A stretch of 64,000 nucleotides of DNA from Pleionea litopenaei (GTDB taxonomy: Bacteria > Pseudomonadota > Gammaproteobacteria > Enterobacterales > Kangiellaceae): positions 2,886,001 to 2,950,000 of the forward strand of contig NZ_CP133548.1 of NCBI RefSeq assembly GCF_031198435.1. The letters are read 5' to 3'. The notes below the pieces were generated by a model. The model was not told where the DNA came from, searched no databases, and saw only the letters and a list, made by a program, of their open reading frames with translations. This document shows, piece after piece, positions 1 to 9,653 of this stretch. How positions within the stretch are numbered: the first letter of the stretch is position 1; the number at the start of each line of letters is the position of its first letter. The translations under genes were made by a program, and so were the position numbers.

Positions 1-1174
1 TTTCGCGACGGTCTAATACCTGAGTTATTAGGTTTAATATATTTTTATTGGGTTCATCTAAGTGTTGTTTTACATCAAGCAACAGTCTTAGCACTTCTAA
101 ATCTGGGTGCAGGTTTAATGCTTGCTCCAAATAACTATTGGCTTTTCCCCATAATTCATTTCGATAGCTTAGCTGTCCAAGAGAGAGCAAACATTGCCAA
201 TCTCGAGCACCTTGCTCTTTAAATGTTTCCGCAAAAGCGAGTTGCGACTTTGCATCTCGTCCATTTGCTTTACCATATCGATAAATTAGTTTTGCGGAGT
301 AGCGTCGCTTTAGTGCAGTACGCAGTACCATTTCGGCCTCTGCATTTGCGCCAAACTGAATCAGGTAAGTTGCGAAACACTCCACTAAGTCTTCACGCTT
401 TTGATAGTCACTTTGCAGCTGTTGCCACACTGTTTGTAGATGCTCACAACCTTTGTTCGCTGATGAATGAATAAAGTTGATTAAACATTCTTGTTCTATG
501 GAACTAAAGACTTCGTTCGAAAATATCTGTTGCTTTTTTAATTGTGGTAATAAGTCGTAGAGCGAAGACCAGTCATTTAATTGTACATAGCACTTCGCCA
601 GTAATTTCAAAACGTAGGGATGTCGTCGTTTCTGAGACCAAAGTTGTGAAAGCGTTGCTAACGCTTGCTCGTACTGCTCACTTTCAAATTGAAGATCCGC
701 CTGAGTTACACTAACCGCGATACTGGCGTCTGGTTCCCACTCAGATGCTTTTTGTAAATATAAGTCTCTCGCCTTATAGTTACCTTGTTCTTGGGCAGCT
801 TTTGCAGCCAATATGTAATTGATCAGACGACTGTCTGATTTTTCATTGGCCTTTTGAAAAAACTGCTCCGCTTTTGTCCAGTGTCCTTCTGTTAGCGCTA
901 TTAATCCGTTAATGGTTTGTCCTCGAGACTTTTGACTCCCACGTTGCGCCGTCCACCTTTTTACTCGTCGTCCGCTACGCTTTACGGTTAATAGAATCCA
1001 ACTTAAAAAAATCACCGCGATAGTAAAACTGATCAATAAAAATGCGCCCAGCCATAGTCTCATCTCTATGGTTGTTTTTCCCCATGCAATCAAGACATAA
1101 CCGTGTTGGTCTTTAATAATATATGCGAGAACCGCTCCAATAACGATTGCACAAAGAAAGTAAAATAGTCTCAT
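1..1174 (-). CDS. hemY: HemY protoporphyrin/haem-biosynthesis operon protein, 3' end off window
   Basis: Reading leftward from the ATG at 1174 gives an open frame to the window edge (391 codons, no stop), so only the C-terminal few residues may be missing. The N-terminus has two membrane segments (about residues 3-20 and 40-62) followed by a basic stretch and an alpha-helical, TPR-like region containing GLIALTEGHWTKAEQFFQKA. This fits the HemY_N/TPR family found after hemX in Gammaproteobacteria. It is an inner-membrane protein whose role in late haem synthesis is not settled; it is not the oxygen-dependent protoporphyrinogen oxidase that shares the name. The start overlaps the hemX stop (ATGA), which indicates translational coupling. 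Identification rests on topology plus operon position. Confidence 0.85.
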   Translation of the reverse strand, partial: MRLFYFLCAIVIGAVLAYIIKDQHGYVLIAWGKTTIEMRLWLGAFLLISFTIAVIFLSWILLTVKRSGRRVKRWTAQRGSQKSRGQTINGLIALTEGHWTKAEQFFQKANEKSDSRLINYILAAKAAQEQGNYKARDLYLQKASEWEPDASIAVSVTQADLQFESEQYEQALATLSQLWSQKRRHPYVLKLLAKCYVQLNDWSSLYDLLPQLKKQQIFSNEVFSSIEQECLINFIHSSANKGCEHLQTVWQQLQSDYQKREDLVECFATYLIQFGANAEAEMVLRTALKRRYSAKLIYRYGKANGRDAKSQLAFAETFKEQGARDWQCLLSLGQLSYRNELWGKANSYLEQALNLHPDLEVLRLLLDVKQHLDEPNKNILNLITQVLDRRE

Positions 1175-2307
1175 TGAGAGTCTCCGCTTTCTTTAGGGTT
1201 TTGCTGTTCACTCAGCCACTGCATTCGACGTTGCTCTTTTATTTCTTCAATTAACTGGCGAGAAGTTAAGTTCAATTCAATGGAGTTGTCGAAAGACACC
1301 TTCTTTAGTTCAGAGAGTTGATTAAGAATTGACTGCGACGCATCGTCAATTTTGAAATATTGATGGATGATTGACTCACTGAAAGTCAATCGAGAAAGAT
1401 AGTACTCGTTATTATTTTCAAGCACGGCCGTTTGTGCTTGTGCTAGTGCTAATTGAATGGTCGCTTGCAGAATTGCCTTTTGCTCTTTAGTGAGCATTGG
1501 CTGTACTTTATCGTCATGCGTTCGAATCTTTATTGCATCTTCTGTAATCTTTGACATGGTTGCAACAAATCTATCGTACCAGGCTTTATTCTCGACGTTG
1601 GGTAAATCTGCCACATTCTTGAATTGGGGTGCACTGGTCGTGAGCGAAGTAATAGCGTCACTCATACTATTCAATCGAATGAGTACACTGGAACTGTCAA
1701 AACTGGGCAAGGCATCTAGGGTTAATAAATCATTACTAATGGCTTGTCGTAGAGGCGTGAGTTGTAAATCGCCTTCGTCTTTGAGCGTAGCTTCTGCTTG
1801 CATGAGTAAAGCGATGGCGACATCTCGATTATGTTCGAAATAAAGTTTTTCTTGTGCAAGGCGCAGGTAATAGTGAACCTGTTCGAGGACCCATTCTTGT
1901 TTACCCTGGCTGGTCAATAAACGCAATTTATCTTGAGTAGCGACTATTTGTTGCCGTAATAAACCATTCGCGCTTTCTTGCTGAGAAAGCTGTTTTCCTA
2001 GTTGATTAATTTGTTTATTCAATTGTTGTGCTAGTTGTTCGCGTTGTTGTAGGTTCTGCTTTTGTTGCTCTAATTGCCCTTGCAGATTAGAAACCGTGGA
2101 CGTAAAGGTTTGTTGTCCAAGGTAATATTGGTAATACACCCAACTAGAAAGTCCACAACTGAGTAGCAGCAATAAACCAACCAAACCAATACCCCAAGAA
2201 AATCGAGTATTGGTGCGCTTTTCGATGTGTCCTGTCGACTCGGAGCTCTCATTAAGAGCACTTGACTCAATTGAATTTTCTTCTTGGTCTTTAGGTGTGT
2301 CGCTCAT
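1171..2307 (-). CDS. hemX: HemX family membrane-anchored coiled-coil protein
   Basis: The 378-aa product has an acidic, Ser-rich cytoplasmic N-terminus, one transmembrane helix (about residues 38-60), a Gln-rich coiled coil (about 70-130) and an alpha-helical C-terminal domain with the family-type stretch VLEQVHYYLRLAQEKL. This is the HemX family encoded between hemD and hemY. It is often annotated as uroporphyrinogen-III C-methyltransferase, but no methyltransferase domain is visible, so I do not assign that reaction. It lies 10 bp after hemD and overlaps hemY by 4 bp, so it belongs to the hemCDXY operon. Its function in haem synthesis is probably structural or regulatory. Confidence 0.88.
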   Translation of the reverse strand: MSDTPKDQEENSIESSALNESSESTGHIEKRTNTRFSWGIGLVGLLLLLSCGLSSWVYYQYYLGQQTFTSTVSNLQGQLEQQKQNLQQREQLAQQLNKQINQLGKQLSQQESANGLLRQQIVATQDKLRLLTSQGKQEWVLEQVHYYLRLAQEKLYFEHNRDVAIALLMQAEATLKDEGDLQLTPLRQAISNDLLTLDALPSFDSSSVLIRLNSMSDAITSLTTSAPQFKNVADLPNVENKAWYDRFVATMSKITEDAIKIRTHDDKVQPMLTKEQKAILQATIQLALAQAQTAVLENNNEYYLSRLTFSESIIHQYFKIDDASQSILNQLSELKKVSFDNSIELNLTSRQLIEEIKEQRRMQWLSEQQNPKESGDSQ

Positions 2308-2317
2308 TGAAGACTTC

Positions 2318-3035
2318 CTATAGTTTATTCTTTAGATGTTCTAATTGTTTCGCGATACTTTTGGATTCAGCACTTGATAACGTTAGCGCCACTGAAAAGC
2401 CGAGCGTTTGCGCATAGTTGGCTAGGCGTTCACTGGTTACGATTAATTTTTGGTCTGTACTGTCAACCAAAGCATCGATTGCAACTTGCGAGGAAACTAT
2501 CCAATAGACAGGTTGCTCAGACTTGGCCAATATTGCTCGCTGTTGTTCGGTCAGCAACTTTGGATGGCGTTGATATACTTCCCAACGAACGACGCTAGCC
2601 CCTTTTGCTTGTAAAGCGGTTTGAATCGTATCTCTGCCACCTTCGCCGCATAATAGCATGATTCGCTGTCCGGCCACGTTATTCAACGCTGGATGGGTCA
2701 ATAAAGCCTCACTGTTGGCGATGGTTGAGTAATCGACGTGTTTCCAGCCATGGCTTCGAGCAGTTAAAGCCGAACTCTCTCCAATCGCTAAAAGCGGTGT
2801 AGCGAGAAGTTTCTCTGCTTTTTGGCGAGGCAAATTTAGTAGTAATTTCTCAGCAAATCTCACGGCGTTCGGACTGATAGCAATCACTTTATCGGCCGAG
2901 TCAATTGGCATTTTTGACGCTAATGGTGTGACTGAGATTAACGGAAAACTAAGCGTTTTAAAATGCCGCTGCTCCAGCTCAACTTGCAGTGCTTGGGATT
3001 GCTGCAAGTGGTCGAGTAATGATTAGCGTCGCCAT
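2318..3035 (-). CDS. hemD: Uroporphyrinogen-III synthase, apparent frameshift near the start
   Basis: HemD closes hydroxymethylbilane into uroporphyrinogen III. The main frame (2318-3007) carries the typical fold, with FPLISVTP, AISPNAVRFAE and LLCGEGGRDTI, but lacks the usual N-terminal strand. That strand is encoded just upstream in another frame: an ATG at 3035, 9 bp after the hemC stop, reads MATLIITRP, the canonical (L)ITRP start of HemD. This frame stops after 18 codons, while the main frame resumes with LQQSQALQVELE. Joining the two after RP by removing one base near 3008-3012 gives a normal-length HemD. In the main frame only a TTG at 3007 can start, with no good ribosome-binding site. 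This is either a real mutation or a sequence error. Confidence 0.8.
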
Positions 3036-3044
3036 TGGGTTATG

Positions 3045-3977
3045 CTAGATATCCTGAAGCGCCTGAATGATTGCGGTTGCTCCTTGCTCTTTCAAAGCTT
3101 CCGCAACCACTATTCCTAGCTTTTCTGGTTCTAGTAGGCTGCCAAAGTGTTCAAACCTCAGTAATCGAGAGCCGTCTACTTCTCCGACGAGTCCTCGCAA
3201 TCTCAGCTCAGATTGATTGTCTGGCGATAACTCTGCAAAGGCACCGATTGGAACTTGGCAACCACCCTCTAGAGCATGGCTTAATGCCCGTTCAGCACGG
3301 ACTCGTGCCGCGGTTAATTTGTGATTAAGCGGAGCAAGTAAATTCAGTGTTGCTTCATCATCGCTGCGACACTCTATGCCGACCGCGCCTTGCCCGGCGG
3401 CAGGTAACAATATTTCTGGAGCAATTTCGCTTTTAATGCGGTAGTTAAGATCGAGGCGCGTTAAGCCGGCAGTGGCTAAAATAATGGCGTCGTAATCGCC
3501 ATCATCAAGTTTTTGGAGGCGTGTACCCACATTACCTCGTAATGTTTTAATTTCGATATCGGGTCGTAACGCTTTGATTTGACACTGCCGACGCAAACTA
3601 GACGTTCCAATAATGGCGCCAGAGGGTACTTCATCGATTCGATTATAGATATTGGAGACGAAGGCATCGGTAGGATTTTCTCGATCACAAATGACCGCAA
3701 GCTTTAAGCCCTCAGGAAATTCTGCCGGTACGTCTTTCATGGAGTGCACCGCGATATCTGCTTCGCCTTCGAGCATGGCAACTTCGAGCTCTTTAACAAA
3801 CAAGCCTTTACCACCAATTTTCGCCAATGGCGTGTCGAGAATTTTATCGCCTTTGGTAACGAATGGAACTAATTCGACCGTTAGATCTGGGTGGTGTCTC
3901 AGCAACTCGGCACGCACAAATTCAGCTTGCCAGAGAGCAAGAGGGCTTCTGCGTGTTGCAATACGGATGGTTGGCAT
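3045..3977 (-). CDS. hemC: Hydroxymethylbilane synthase (porphobilinogen deaminase)
   Basis: This enzyme polymerises four porphobilinogen units into hydroxymethylbilane. The N-terminus [18 protein letters not shown], the substrate-side-chain Arg motif [10 protein letters not shown] and the dipyrromethane-cofactor Cys in [13 protein letters not shown] are all present. I choose the ATG at 3977 (310 aa), which gives [12 protein letters not shown] as in other HemC proteins; an in-frame TTG at 3998 would only add seven residues that are not family-like. It is the first gene of the haem block, 127 bp downstream of algR, so it may have its own promoter or be read through from algZR, as in Pseudomonas. 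Confidence 0.96.
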   Translation of the reverse strand: MPTIRIATRRSPLALWQAEFVRAELLRHHPDLTVELVPFVTKGDKILDTPLAKIGGKGLFVKELEVAMLEGEADIAVHSMKDVPAEFPEGLKLAVICDRENPTDAFVSNIYNRIDEVPSGAIIGTSSLRRQCQIKALRPDIEIKTLRGNVGTRLQKLDDGDYDAIILATAGLTRLDLNYRIKSEIAPEILLPAAGQGAVGIECRSDDEATLNLLAPLNHKLTAARVRAERALSHALEGGCQVPIGAFAELSPDNQSELRLRGLVGEVDGSRLLRFEHFGSLLEPEKLGIVVAEALKEQGATAIIQALQDI

Positions 3978-4104
3978 ATACGGTTTCAAAAAATTCAACG
4001 GATCAAGAGTTTAGATCCTAGCATAAAGGAGCGTTATTTAAGAGAGAATATCGCTATTTTAGACGTTAGATAAATCCGAGTTTAATGTTCGTCTTGAAGT
4101 TCTT

Positions 4105-4839
4105 TTAGAGCGATTTCACCAATTTTCGAATCTCGGCAGCGTGTCGACGGCTTACCTCTAATTGACTGTCACAATGCTTAAGCGTCACAAATAGATGACC
4201 GTGTTCGTCTTTACTTAAACCGTTGATGTATTTTTGATTAATCAGGGCGTTTCGGTGAATGCGAACAAACTGCTCCGGAAAATCTTGTTCAAGCTGTTTC
4301 AGTGGCTCTTCGATTAAAACTTCGCCAGAACGATGCCTTACGTTGACGTATTTTTGATCGGCTTGAAAATAAATGATGTCTTGGAGTGGGATGAGCTGAA
4401 CCTCCCCGCGGACTCGGGCCGAAATATGCTGTCTTTGAGGGAGTTGTGGTGCTTGATCATGCATTTTTGCAAGCTGTAGCTGATTGAGTTTGCCCGCTTT
4501 TTTTATGGCTGCACCCAATTGCTCTTGCTTCACAGGCTTTAGTAAATAGTCGATAGCATTGACCTTAAACGCTTGTAATGCGTATTCATCATAAGCCGTG
4601 ATAAAAATAATGGCTGGCGGTGCTTCGGTTCGTGATAGGTGCCAAGCAGCTTCGAGTCCATCCATTTCTGGCATTCTAATATCTAGAAAAATCAAGTCGA
4701 TGGAATGTTGAGCGCACTGCTTAATTGCGTCTATGCCAGTTTCTGCCTCAAAAATGCTGTGTTGCTCGCCAGTCTGTTCGAGTAAACGCTTTAATCGCTC
4801 CCTGGCCAAATACTCGTCATCAGTAATCAGAATATTCAT
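4105..4839 (-). CDS. algR: LytTR-family response regulator, AlgR-like
   Basis: The 244-aa protein has an N-terminal receiver domain with acidic pocket D7-D8, the phospho-acceptor D53 in FLDIRMPEMDG and the Lys in LLKPVK, followed by a LytTR DNA-binding domain (about residues 135-244) with the typical ARVRGEVQLIPLQDIIYF and FVRIHRNALIN. AlgR-type regulators control alginate, motility and virulence genes in Pseudomonas; the targets here are unknown. Its start overlaps the sensor-kinase stop by one base, and the next genes are hemCD, matching the algZ-algR-hemC-hemD order of pseudomonads. Confidence 0.9.
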   Translation of the reverse strand: MNILITDDEYLARERLKRLLEQTGEQHSIFEAETGIDAIKQCAQHSIDLIFLDIRMPEMDGLEAAWHLSRTEAPPAIIFITAYDEYALQAFKVNAIDYLLKPVKQEQLGAAIKKAGKLNQLQLAKMHDQAPQLPQRQHISARVRGEVQLIPLQDIIYFQADQKYVNVRHRSGEVLIEEPLKQLEQDFPEQFVRIHRNALINQKYINGLSKDEHGHLFVTLKHCDSQLEVSRRHAAEIRKLVKSL

Positions 4840-5888
4840 TAAGCCGATTCCTGCTCTAAAGTTTGCGGTATGATTAATTTTACTAAGTATTGCTGTTGGT
4901 GTTGTTCGATGGTCATGCTCGCCGCAGCGCCATAGCGAATTCTAAGGCGTTCTCGAATGTTGTCATGGGCCACCTGATTGCCTCGACTGTTCGCGATGTC
5001 AGGAACAGGGTTAATCACGCTCAGCAGCAATGAATGCTCATCAGATTTTACCGAAATGGTTACCGTACCCCCTTTATGCAGTTGCTGTATTCCATGGTAA
5101 ACCGCATTTTCTACCAAAGGTTGAAGGGTAAATGGCGGAATCAAATAGGGCTCACAAGATGGCTCCACATCCCATATGACACTTAACTTTTCACCCAAAC
5201 GTTGTTGCTCAATAAATAAGTAGTCTTTGCAGGTGATGATTTCTTGCGCCAAGGTGATGAGCTCTTGTGATGGTCGCAGGTTTGAGCGGAGCAACCCTGC
5301 TAGTCGCTCGATGGTTGTTTCAGCCTTTTCGGGGGCAATCGAAATCAAGGAGGCGATGGTATTTAAAGTATTAAACAAAAAGTGAGGGTGAATTTTTGCT
5401 TGCAATGCTCGAAACTGCGCTTCTCCCTCAGCTTGAATACTGTTATGCATGCGTTGGCGCAGGTAGAGATAACGCATCCAAGCTAATGAAATTAACGTGG
5501 CGATAACCAGATTTCGGAACACAAACCATTGTTGTTCTGGGTTGTGCCAGTCTAGCTCAACACCCACGTCAACGAGTGGAATCGCAATAAGACTGGACAT
5601 CACCGTCGTAGTCATCACAATAACCGTCGCTAAGAGGGTTGATATACCCACTGATTTTGCGTTTAACCAGTCTCTGGCGGCACAAAGTAAAAAGCTGATG
5701 ACTAAGCTAGTCCAGAATATAAAAAAACTATAGAGCCCGAGTTTTAGCCAAAACGACTCGGCTGAATTGAAGGTTAGTAGAGTGAAAAGCAGCGCGAGAA
5801 GCTCCGACAACAATATGAGAATAAAGACACGCGGAAGCTGACAGAGCTTTGGAATCATGCCTTTTTCTTGTTGGTTGTTAAGAGTCAT
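4839..5888 (-). CDS. algZ: AlgZ/LytS-type sensor histidine kinase
   Basis: The 349-aa protein has an N-terminal membrane domain of about four helices (residues 15-145), a short coil, then a His_kinase (LytS/AlgZ) domain. The phospho-acceptor His lies in AKIHPHFLFNTLNTI and the N-box in PFTLQPLVENAVYHGI. A compact HATPase region ends the protein, as usual for this unorthodox kinase class. It is the expected partner of the AlgR-like regulator encoded with a 1-bp overlap downstream. Upstream it overlaps a PAS/degenerate-GGDEF gene by 4 bp (ATGA), so three proteins are translationally coupled. The signal is not evident from sequence. Confidence 0.88.
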   Translation of the reverse strand: MTLNNQQEKGMIPKLCQLPRVFILILLSELLALLFTLLTFNSAESFWLKLGLYSFFIFWTSLVISFLLCAARDWLNAKSVGISTLLATVIVMTTTVMSSLIAIPLVDVGVELDWHNPEQQWFVFRNLVIATLISLAWMRYLYLRQRMHNSIQAEGEAQFRALQAKIHPHFLFNTLNTIASLISIAPEKAETTIERLAGLLRSNLRPSQELITLAQEIITCKDYLFIEQQRLGEKLSVIWDVEPSCEPYLIPPFTLQPLVENAVYHGIQQLHKGGTVTISVKSDEHSLLLSVINPVPDIANSRGNQVAHDNIRERLRIRYGAAASMTIEQHQQQYLVKLIIPQTLEQESA

Positions 5889-6697
5889 CAGGTGTTTTGA
5901 TACTGACTCATAAGGGCCGTCATTTTTGCAACTAAGTCGTCTCTAGCTCTGTCCAACAGTATGCCTGCTGAATCTCCTTTTTGCCAAAATGCAGCGCCAA
6001 TGACCAGTTCAAAGTCGCAGTTTTTGAACTCTTGACGCATACGCTCGGAAATCACTTGCTCCAGTTTTGCTTTCAACGCTTCACTGGCTTGCTGTGATGT
6101 CTCAGGGAGGACCAGCAGCGTTTCGCCAGATTCCGAGTGTCCGATCATGTCTGCCCAGCGTAACTCATCTTTCAGAACCGATTCGACTAAATTGTTAACG
6201 GACTGCTCTAATTGTGGGTCATTAACTGCTTGAAAACACACCAGTTTAATCTTAAACAGGGTGAGTGGATTATCGTAGCGACGACTGCGCGATACTTCAT
6301 AGTCTAAAAACTGAATCCAGTTTGGACGCTTCGGAAGACTGCCCGCCAATTGGCTTAATTTGCTAGAGTGAGCGGTGAGTGCCATCGACTTAAAGAAGTG
6401 CACCGTATAAGTTGGATGACTAGGAAGCAATGCTGTCCAGTGATGAAGGTACAGAGTTTGAGTACGCTCGGTATTCAATAAACAATAAAGGTCGCCCTTT
6501 TCATCGGCAGCCTCTAGGGGCAAAGCCATCCAATTTTGGCCTTGCCAGTAGTTACTGTTTTCTCCGCTCCAACGCTCAAACTCATTGTTTATCCATATTA
6601 TTTCTCGATTTTCGTCTAAAATAACTAGACCAACCTCTGAGATACTGAAAATCTCATTGATAGATTTTTGAAAGTCGAAGCGTGTTGACGTCTGCAT
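5888..6697 (-). CDS. PAS domain protein with degenerate GGDEF domain
   Basis: The 269-aa soluble protein starts with a PAS-like domain (about residues 10-100: ISEVGLVILDENREIIWINNEFERWSG, here cited in outline only). A GGDEF-fold domain follows (about 125-265), recognisable from FLDYEVSRSRRYDNPLTLF and the DMIGHS...LLVLPE frame. The active-site GGDEF signature is replaced by ESGET, so diguanylate cyclase activity is not expected. It more likely binds a ligand or a partner. It is the first gene of a coupled operon with algZ and algR (ATGA overlap) and is transcribed away from cyaA. I infer a sensory or regulatory accessory role for the two-component system. Confidence 0.75.
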   Translation of the reverse strand: MQTSTRFDFQKSINEIFSISEVGLVILDENREIIWINNEFERWSGENSNYWQGQNWMALPLEAADEKGDLYCLLNTERTQTLYLHHWTALLPSHPTYTVHFFKSMALTAHSSKLSQLAGSLPKRPNWIQFLDYEVSRSRRYDNPLTLFKIKLVCFQAVNDPQLEQSVNNLVESVLKDELRWADMIGHSESGETLLVLPETSQQASEALKAKLEQVISERMRQEFKNCDFELVIGAAFWQKGDSAGILLDRARDDLVAKMTALMSQYQNT

Positions 6698-6843
6698 ATT
6701 TTCGAAACTTTGGTTAATGAAATAAGATTTCTAGGAATTTTTGTTGTAACAAATCACTAGAGTCTTTAACCTTAAATCATTATCGAAGAAATGCCAATAT
6801 AATCAGCGTGTTGAGTGTATAATAACTAGGCAAAAGAGCTTTC
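6698..6843. promoter_or_regulatory. Divergent intergenic region between the algZR operon and cyaA
   Basis: The 146-bp AT-rich spacer separates two genes transcribed in opposite directions, so it must hold promoters for both the PAS-algZ-algR operon and cyaA. I see AT-rich stretches such as TATAAT-like TGTATAATAAC near 6816-6826 that could serve cyaA, but no clean paired -35/-10 and no obvious CRP site. Confidence 0.4.
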
Positions 6844-9591
6844 ATGGGGCAAAAGACGTCTTTAGTAGATTTAAGTTCGCTTGAAATTGATCGTAAACAA
6901 CTGAAAGAGTTGCAGCGACGGTTTCTCGAGCTGAATGACAAGCGCAAGCAGTTGTTAACTCAAAATCTAGGCGACAAAGAGAACGCTTTGATCGAGCTGT
7001 TGCCATTCTTATTTCATATTAATCATCCTACTTTACCTGGCTACGTTGGTGCAGATGCTCCCTGTGGTGTTGCAAACTATCAGCCAGAAAAATCAACCAT
7101 TCAGTTGGCTAAAAAGTACGCGAAAAGTCTAGATTACAAACCCAGGGCGGTTCGCCAAATCGAGATTGAAGGTATTTATTTGATGGGCAGCGCAGGGTCG
7201 GTTGCGCACAGTATGCAGAGTGATTTCGATGTTTGGGTGTGTTGCAGTGAAGACCTTTCTCCTGAGCGAAAAGCCTTACTGAGAGACAAACGCGCTAAAA
7301 TACAAAGCTGGGCAGAAGAGTTAGCGATCGATTGCAGTATTTATCTGGTTCAACAGTCGAAGATTATCGATTCAACGGCAGAAAACGAAAAAGAAACCAT
7401 TCAAAATGGTTTGCTACTGGATGAGTTTTATCGAACCCAAGTTTACCTTGCGGGTCGATATTTGCTTTGGTGGTTAGTGCCGCCAGAATGGGAGCACGCC
7501 TATGCCGAATACACCAAGAAACTCATCAGTGCTCGATTTGTACAAAGTGATGATTGGATAGATTTTGGAGCAATTCCGGAGATACCTCGAGAAGAATATA
7601 TTAATAATGCGCTTTGGTATATTAATAAAGCGTTAGAGTCTCCTTACAAAACCGCATTGAAACTTGTGTTGATGGAGTCATATTTAAGTCAATATCCCAA
7701 TGTTAAACCGCTTAGCAACTCGTATAAAATATTTGTCCATAATTTGATTGATAATGCGACGGTCATTGACGCTTATCTTTTAATGCATCGTAAAGTCGAA
7801 GAATATTTAATTCTTAATGATCAATTTGATCGTTTAGAATTTGTCAGACGCTGTCTCTATCAGAAAATAAATTATCGTTTGGGTCGATCTTCTGCGACAA
7901 AACATAAAGCTCCAGACATTGTAAAACAACTTATCGAAGAGTGGGGGTGGAGTGACGAGAAGCGTAAAGTGTTTGATAATCGAGCTCAATGGGATATCAA
8001 CCAAATAGGTAATGAAAAGCGTCTTTATATTAAACAGTTGATAACGTCCTTTCGAACCATAGGACAATTTTTAAAACAAGACGATGCTTTTTTCGAAAAA
8101 TATAAAAAGCAGTTACAAAGCTTAAGTCGCAAGATAAGTGCAAACCTCGAGCTAACCCAGGGAAAAATTGAGCGTGTGAATATCAATTTTGTACCCAAAA
8201 TGACAGGTAAGCATCTTTCATTGGTTCGACAAACCAAAGGTAAAGAGTTTGAGCTTTGGAGTTTTTATGATCGAGCCATTAGCCAACAAGAGTCAAATTC
8301 GGCAGAACCCGTTTATCAATGTCGTTCACTACTTGAGTTGCTTGCGTGGGCCAAAACGAATGGCTTACTGAATGAAGACACCTCGGTACAGTATCGAGAT
8401 TCCAAGCAGCAATTACAATACGATGAATTAGAACGTCTAATTCAAACCTTATTGGCGACTAAGGTTGGTGATTCGACCAAAGATAACTCTGTCTATGAGA
8501 GCCTTCCTCTGATCAATAAAATGCACTGCTATATTAATGTTGCTCAAGATAAGTTGACCAATATTGCAAAGCATGGAATGCATATTATTACCCAAAAAAT
8601 TGATCCTTTTTGTTATGGAAATGAATGTCTAAATTTAATCGAAACCATAGATCTTCATTATGAGAACAGTTGGGGAGAACAGTTTGTTATTCACTTTCAT
8701 GGTGACAACTCGATGTCTGAAGCCGCTATATCTATTTTAGAGTTGATAAAAAGACAGTCAAAGCAACCTGAACTGAATTATTATAGCTTTACATCGATGC
8801 GCGCAGATGAAGTGGTTACTCGCGTTAAACTATTCTTTAGACATTTGATCAATGCGTACAGTCAGAATCTAGAAGAGCCAACAAAGTTTATTTACCGTCT
8901 GGGAATGCGTTATCACATTATTGAACAACAAAACGAACGATTTATCGTTCATAAAGTGAATAATGAAAAAGAACTTTCTCGATTGTTGATCAATCAATTT
9001 AGTCACTACCAGAACATACTTTTCGATCCACGATGTTTTACTGACCCAGTGATCCCAACCGCCATTAAAAAAGGAGAGCCAGGCAAAAATATCTTTATCG
9101 TAAAGAAACAGCATGAGACGTTAATTTCATTTTGTTTCGTTGATCATTTTGGAGGCGTGGTATTTGGACAAATGGGTGTCGATTCGATAGAGCAAAATAT
9201 TATGCAGGTCATTAACTTTCTGACCAACAGCCTAGATGGGTTTGACACATCCAACTGGTTCTCATATCAATTAATCGATAATGAAAGACTGACACCGATA
9301 GCTATTGATTTTGATGAGATTGCTGTCAGCTATGAATTAGACATCGAAATCTTCAGTGACGAAGGTAAAGAGAGTATTTTGGTTTACTGTCGCGATCAAA
9401 AATACACTTTTTCTCTGGACGACCCTAATATTGGAGAAAAGTTTCTAGCTTGGATCGATAGAGCTTTTAACACCGCACCAGAACAATTCAACATTTCTAA
9501 GCTACGGCTTCCAGTGCCGATGGAGTTATTATCTGAAGGACGCCTATTGCTGGAAAGAAACCAACTATACTCGTTGCTGTTCCAGCAATAA
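6844..9591 (+). CDS. cyaA: Class I adenylate cyclase
   Basis: The product makes cAMP from ATP, the cofactor of CRP, in the cytoplasm. The 915-aa length fits class I cyclases (about 850-950 aa). The nucleotidyltransferase catalytic signature is complete: GSAGS at residues 115-119, then SDFDVWVC with acidic residues D127 and D129. The C-terminal half is the long regulatory domain of this class, which in enterics responds to the glucose PTS. It is monocistronic and divergent from the algZR operon. Position beside hemC and dapF-xerC matches enteric bacteria, where cyaA also neighbours these genes. Confidence 0.95.
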   Translation: MGQKTSLVDLSSLEIDRKQLKELQRRFLELNDKRKQLLTQNLGDKENALIELLPFLFHINHPTLPGYVGADAPCGVANYQPEKSTIQLAKKYAKSLDYKPRAVRQIEIEGIYLMGSAGSVAHSMQSDFDVWVCCSEDLSPERKALLRDKRAKIQSWAEELAIDCSIYLVQQSKIIDSTAENEKETIQNGLLLDEFYRTQVYLAGRYLLWWLVPPEWEHAYAEYTKKLISARFVQSDDWIDFGAIPEIPREEYINNALWYINKALESPYKTALKLVLMESYLSQYPNVKPLSNSYKIFVHNLIDNATVIDAYLLMHRKVEEYLILNDQFDRLEFVRRCLYQKINYRLGRSSATKHKAPDIVKQLIEEWGWSDEKRKVFDNRAQWDINQIGNEKRLYIKQLITSFRTIGQFLKQDDAFFEKYKKQLQSLSRKISANLELTQGKIERVNINFVPKMTGKHLSLVRQTKGKEFELWSFYDRAISQQESNSAEPVYQCRSLLELLAWAKTNGLLNEDTSVQYRDSKQQLQYDELERLIQTLLATKVGDSTKDNSVYESLPLINKMHCYINVAQDKLTNIAKHGMHIITQKIDPFCYGNECLNLIETIDLHYENSWGEQFVIHFHGDNSMSEAAISILELIKRQSKQPELNYYSFTSMRADEVVTRVKLFFRHLINAYSQNLEEPTKFIYRLGMRYHIIEQQNERFIVHKVNNEKELSRLLINQFSHYQNILFDPRCFTDPVIPTAIKKGEPGKNIFIVKKQHETLISFCFVDHFGGVVFGQMGVDSIEQNIMQVINFLTNSLDGFDTSNWFSYQLIDNERLTPIAIDFDEIAVSYELDIEIFSDEGKESILVYCRDQKYTFSLDDPNIGEKFLAWIDRAFNTAPEQFNISKLRLPVPMELLSEGRLLLERNQLYSLLFQQ

Positions 9592-9653
9592 AATCACTGT
9601 AAACTTGAAATGTACGCTTTCAGTCACCCTAGAAAACTGGGTATACTTGGCTC

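Noticed and set aside
1457-1843. 128-residue plus-strand ORF inside hemX
   Set aside because: It lies antisense to hemX, with no ribosome-binding site and no recognisable family.
2990-3035. Programmed frameshift in hemD
   Set aside because: No slippery heptamer, homopolymer or downstream structure is evident; mutation or sequence error is simpler.
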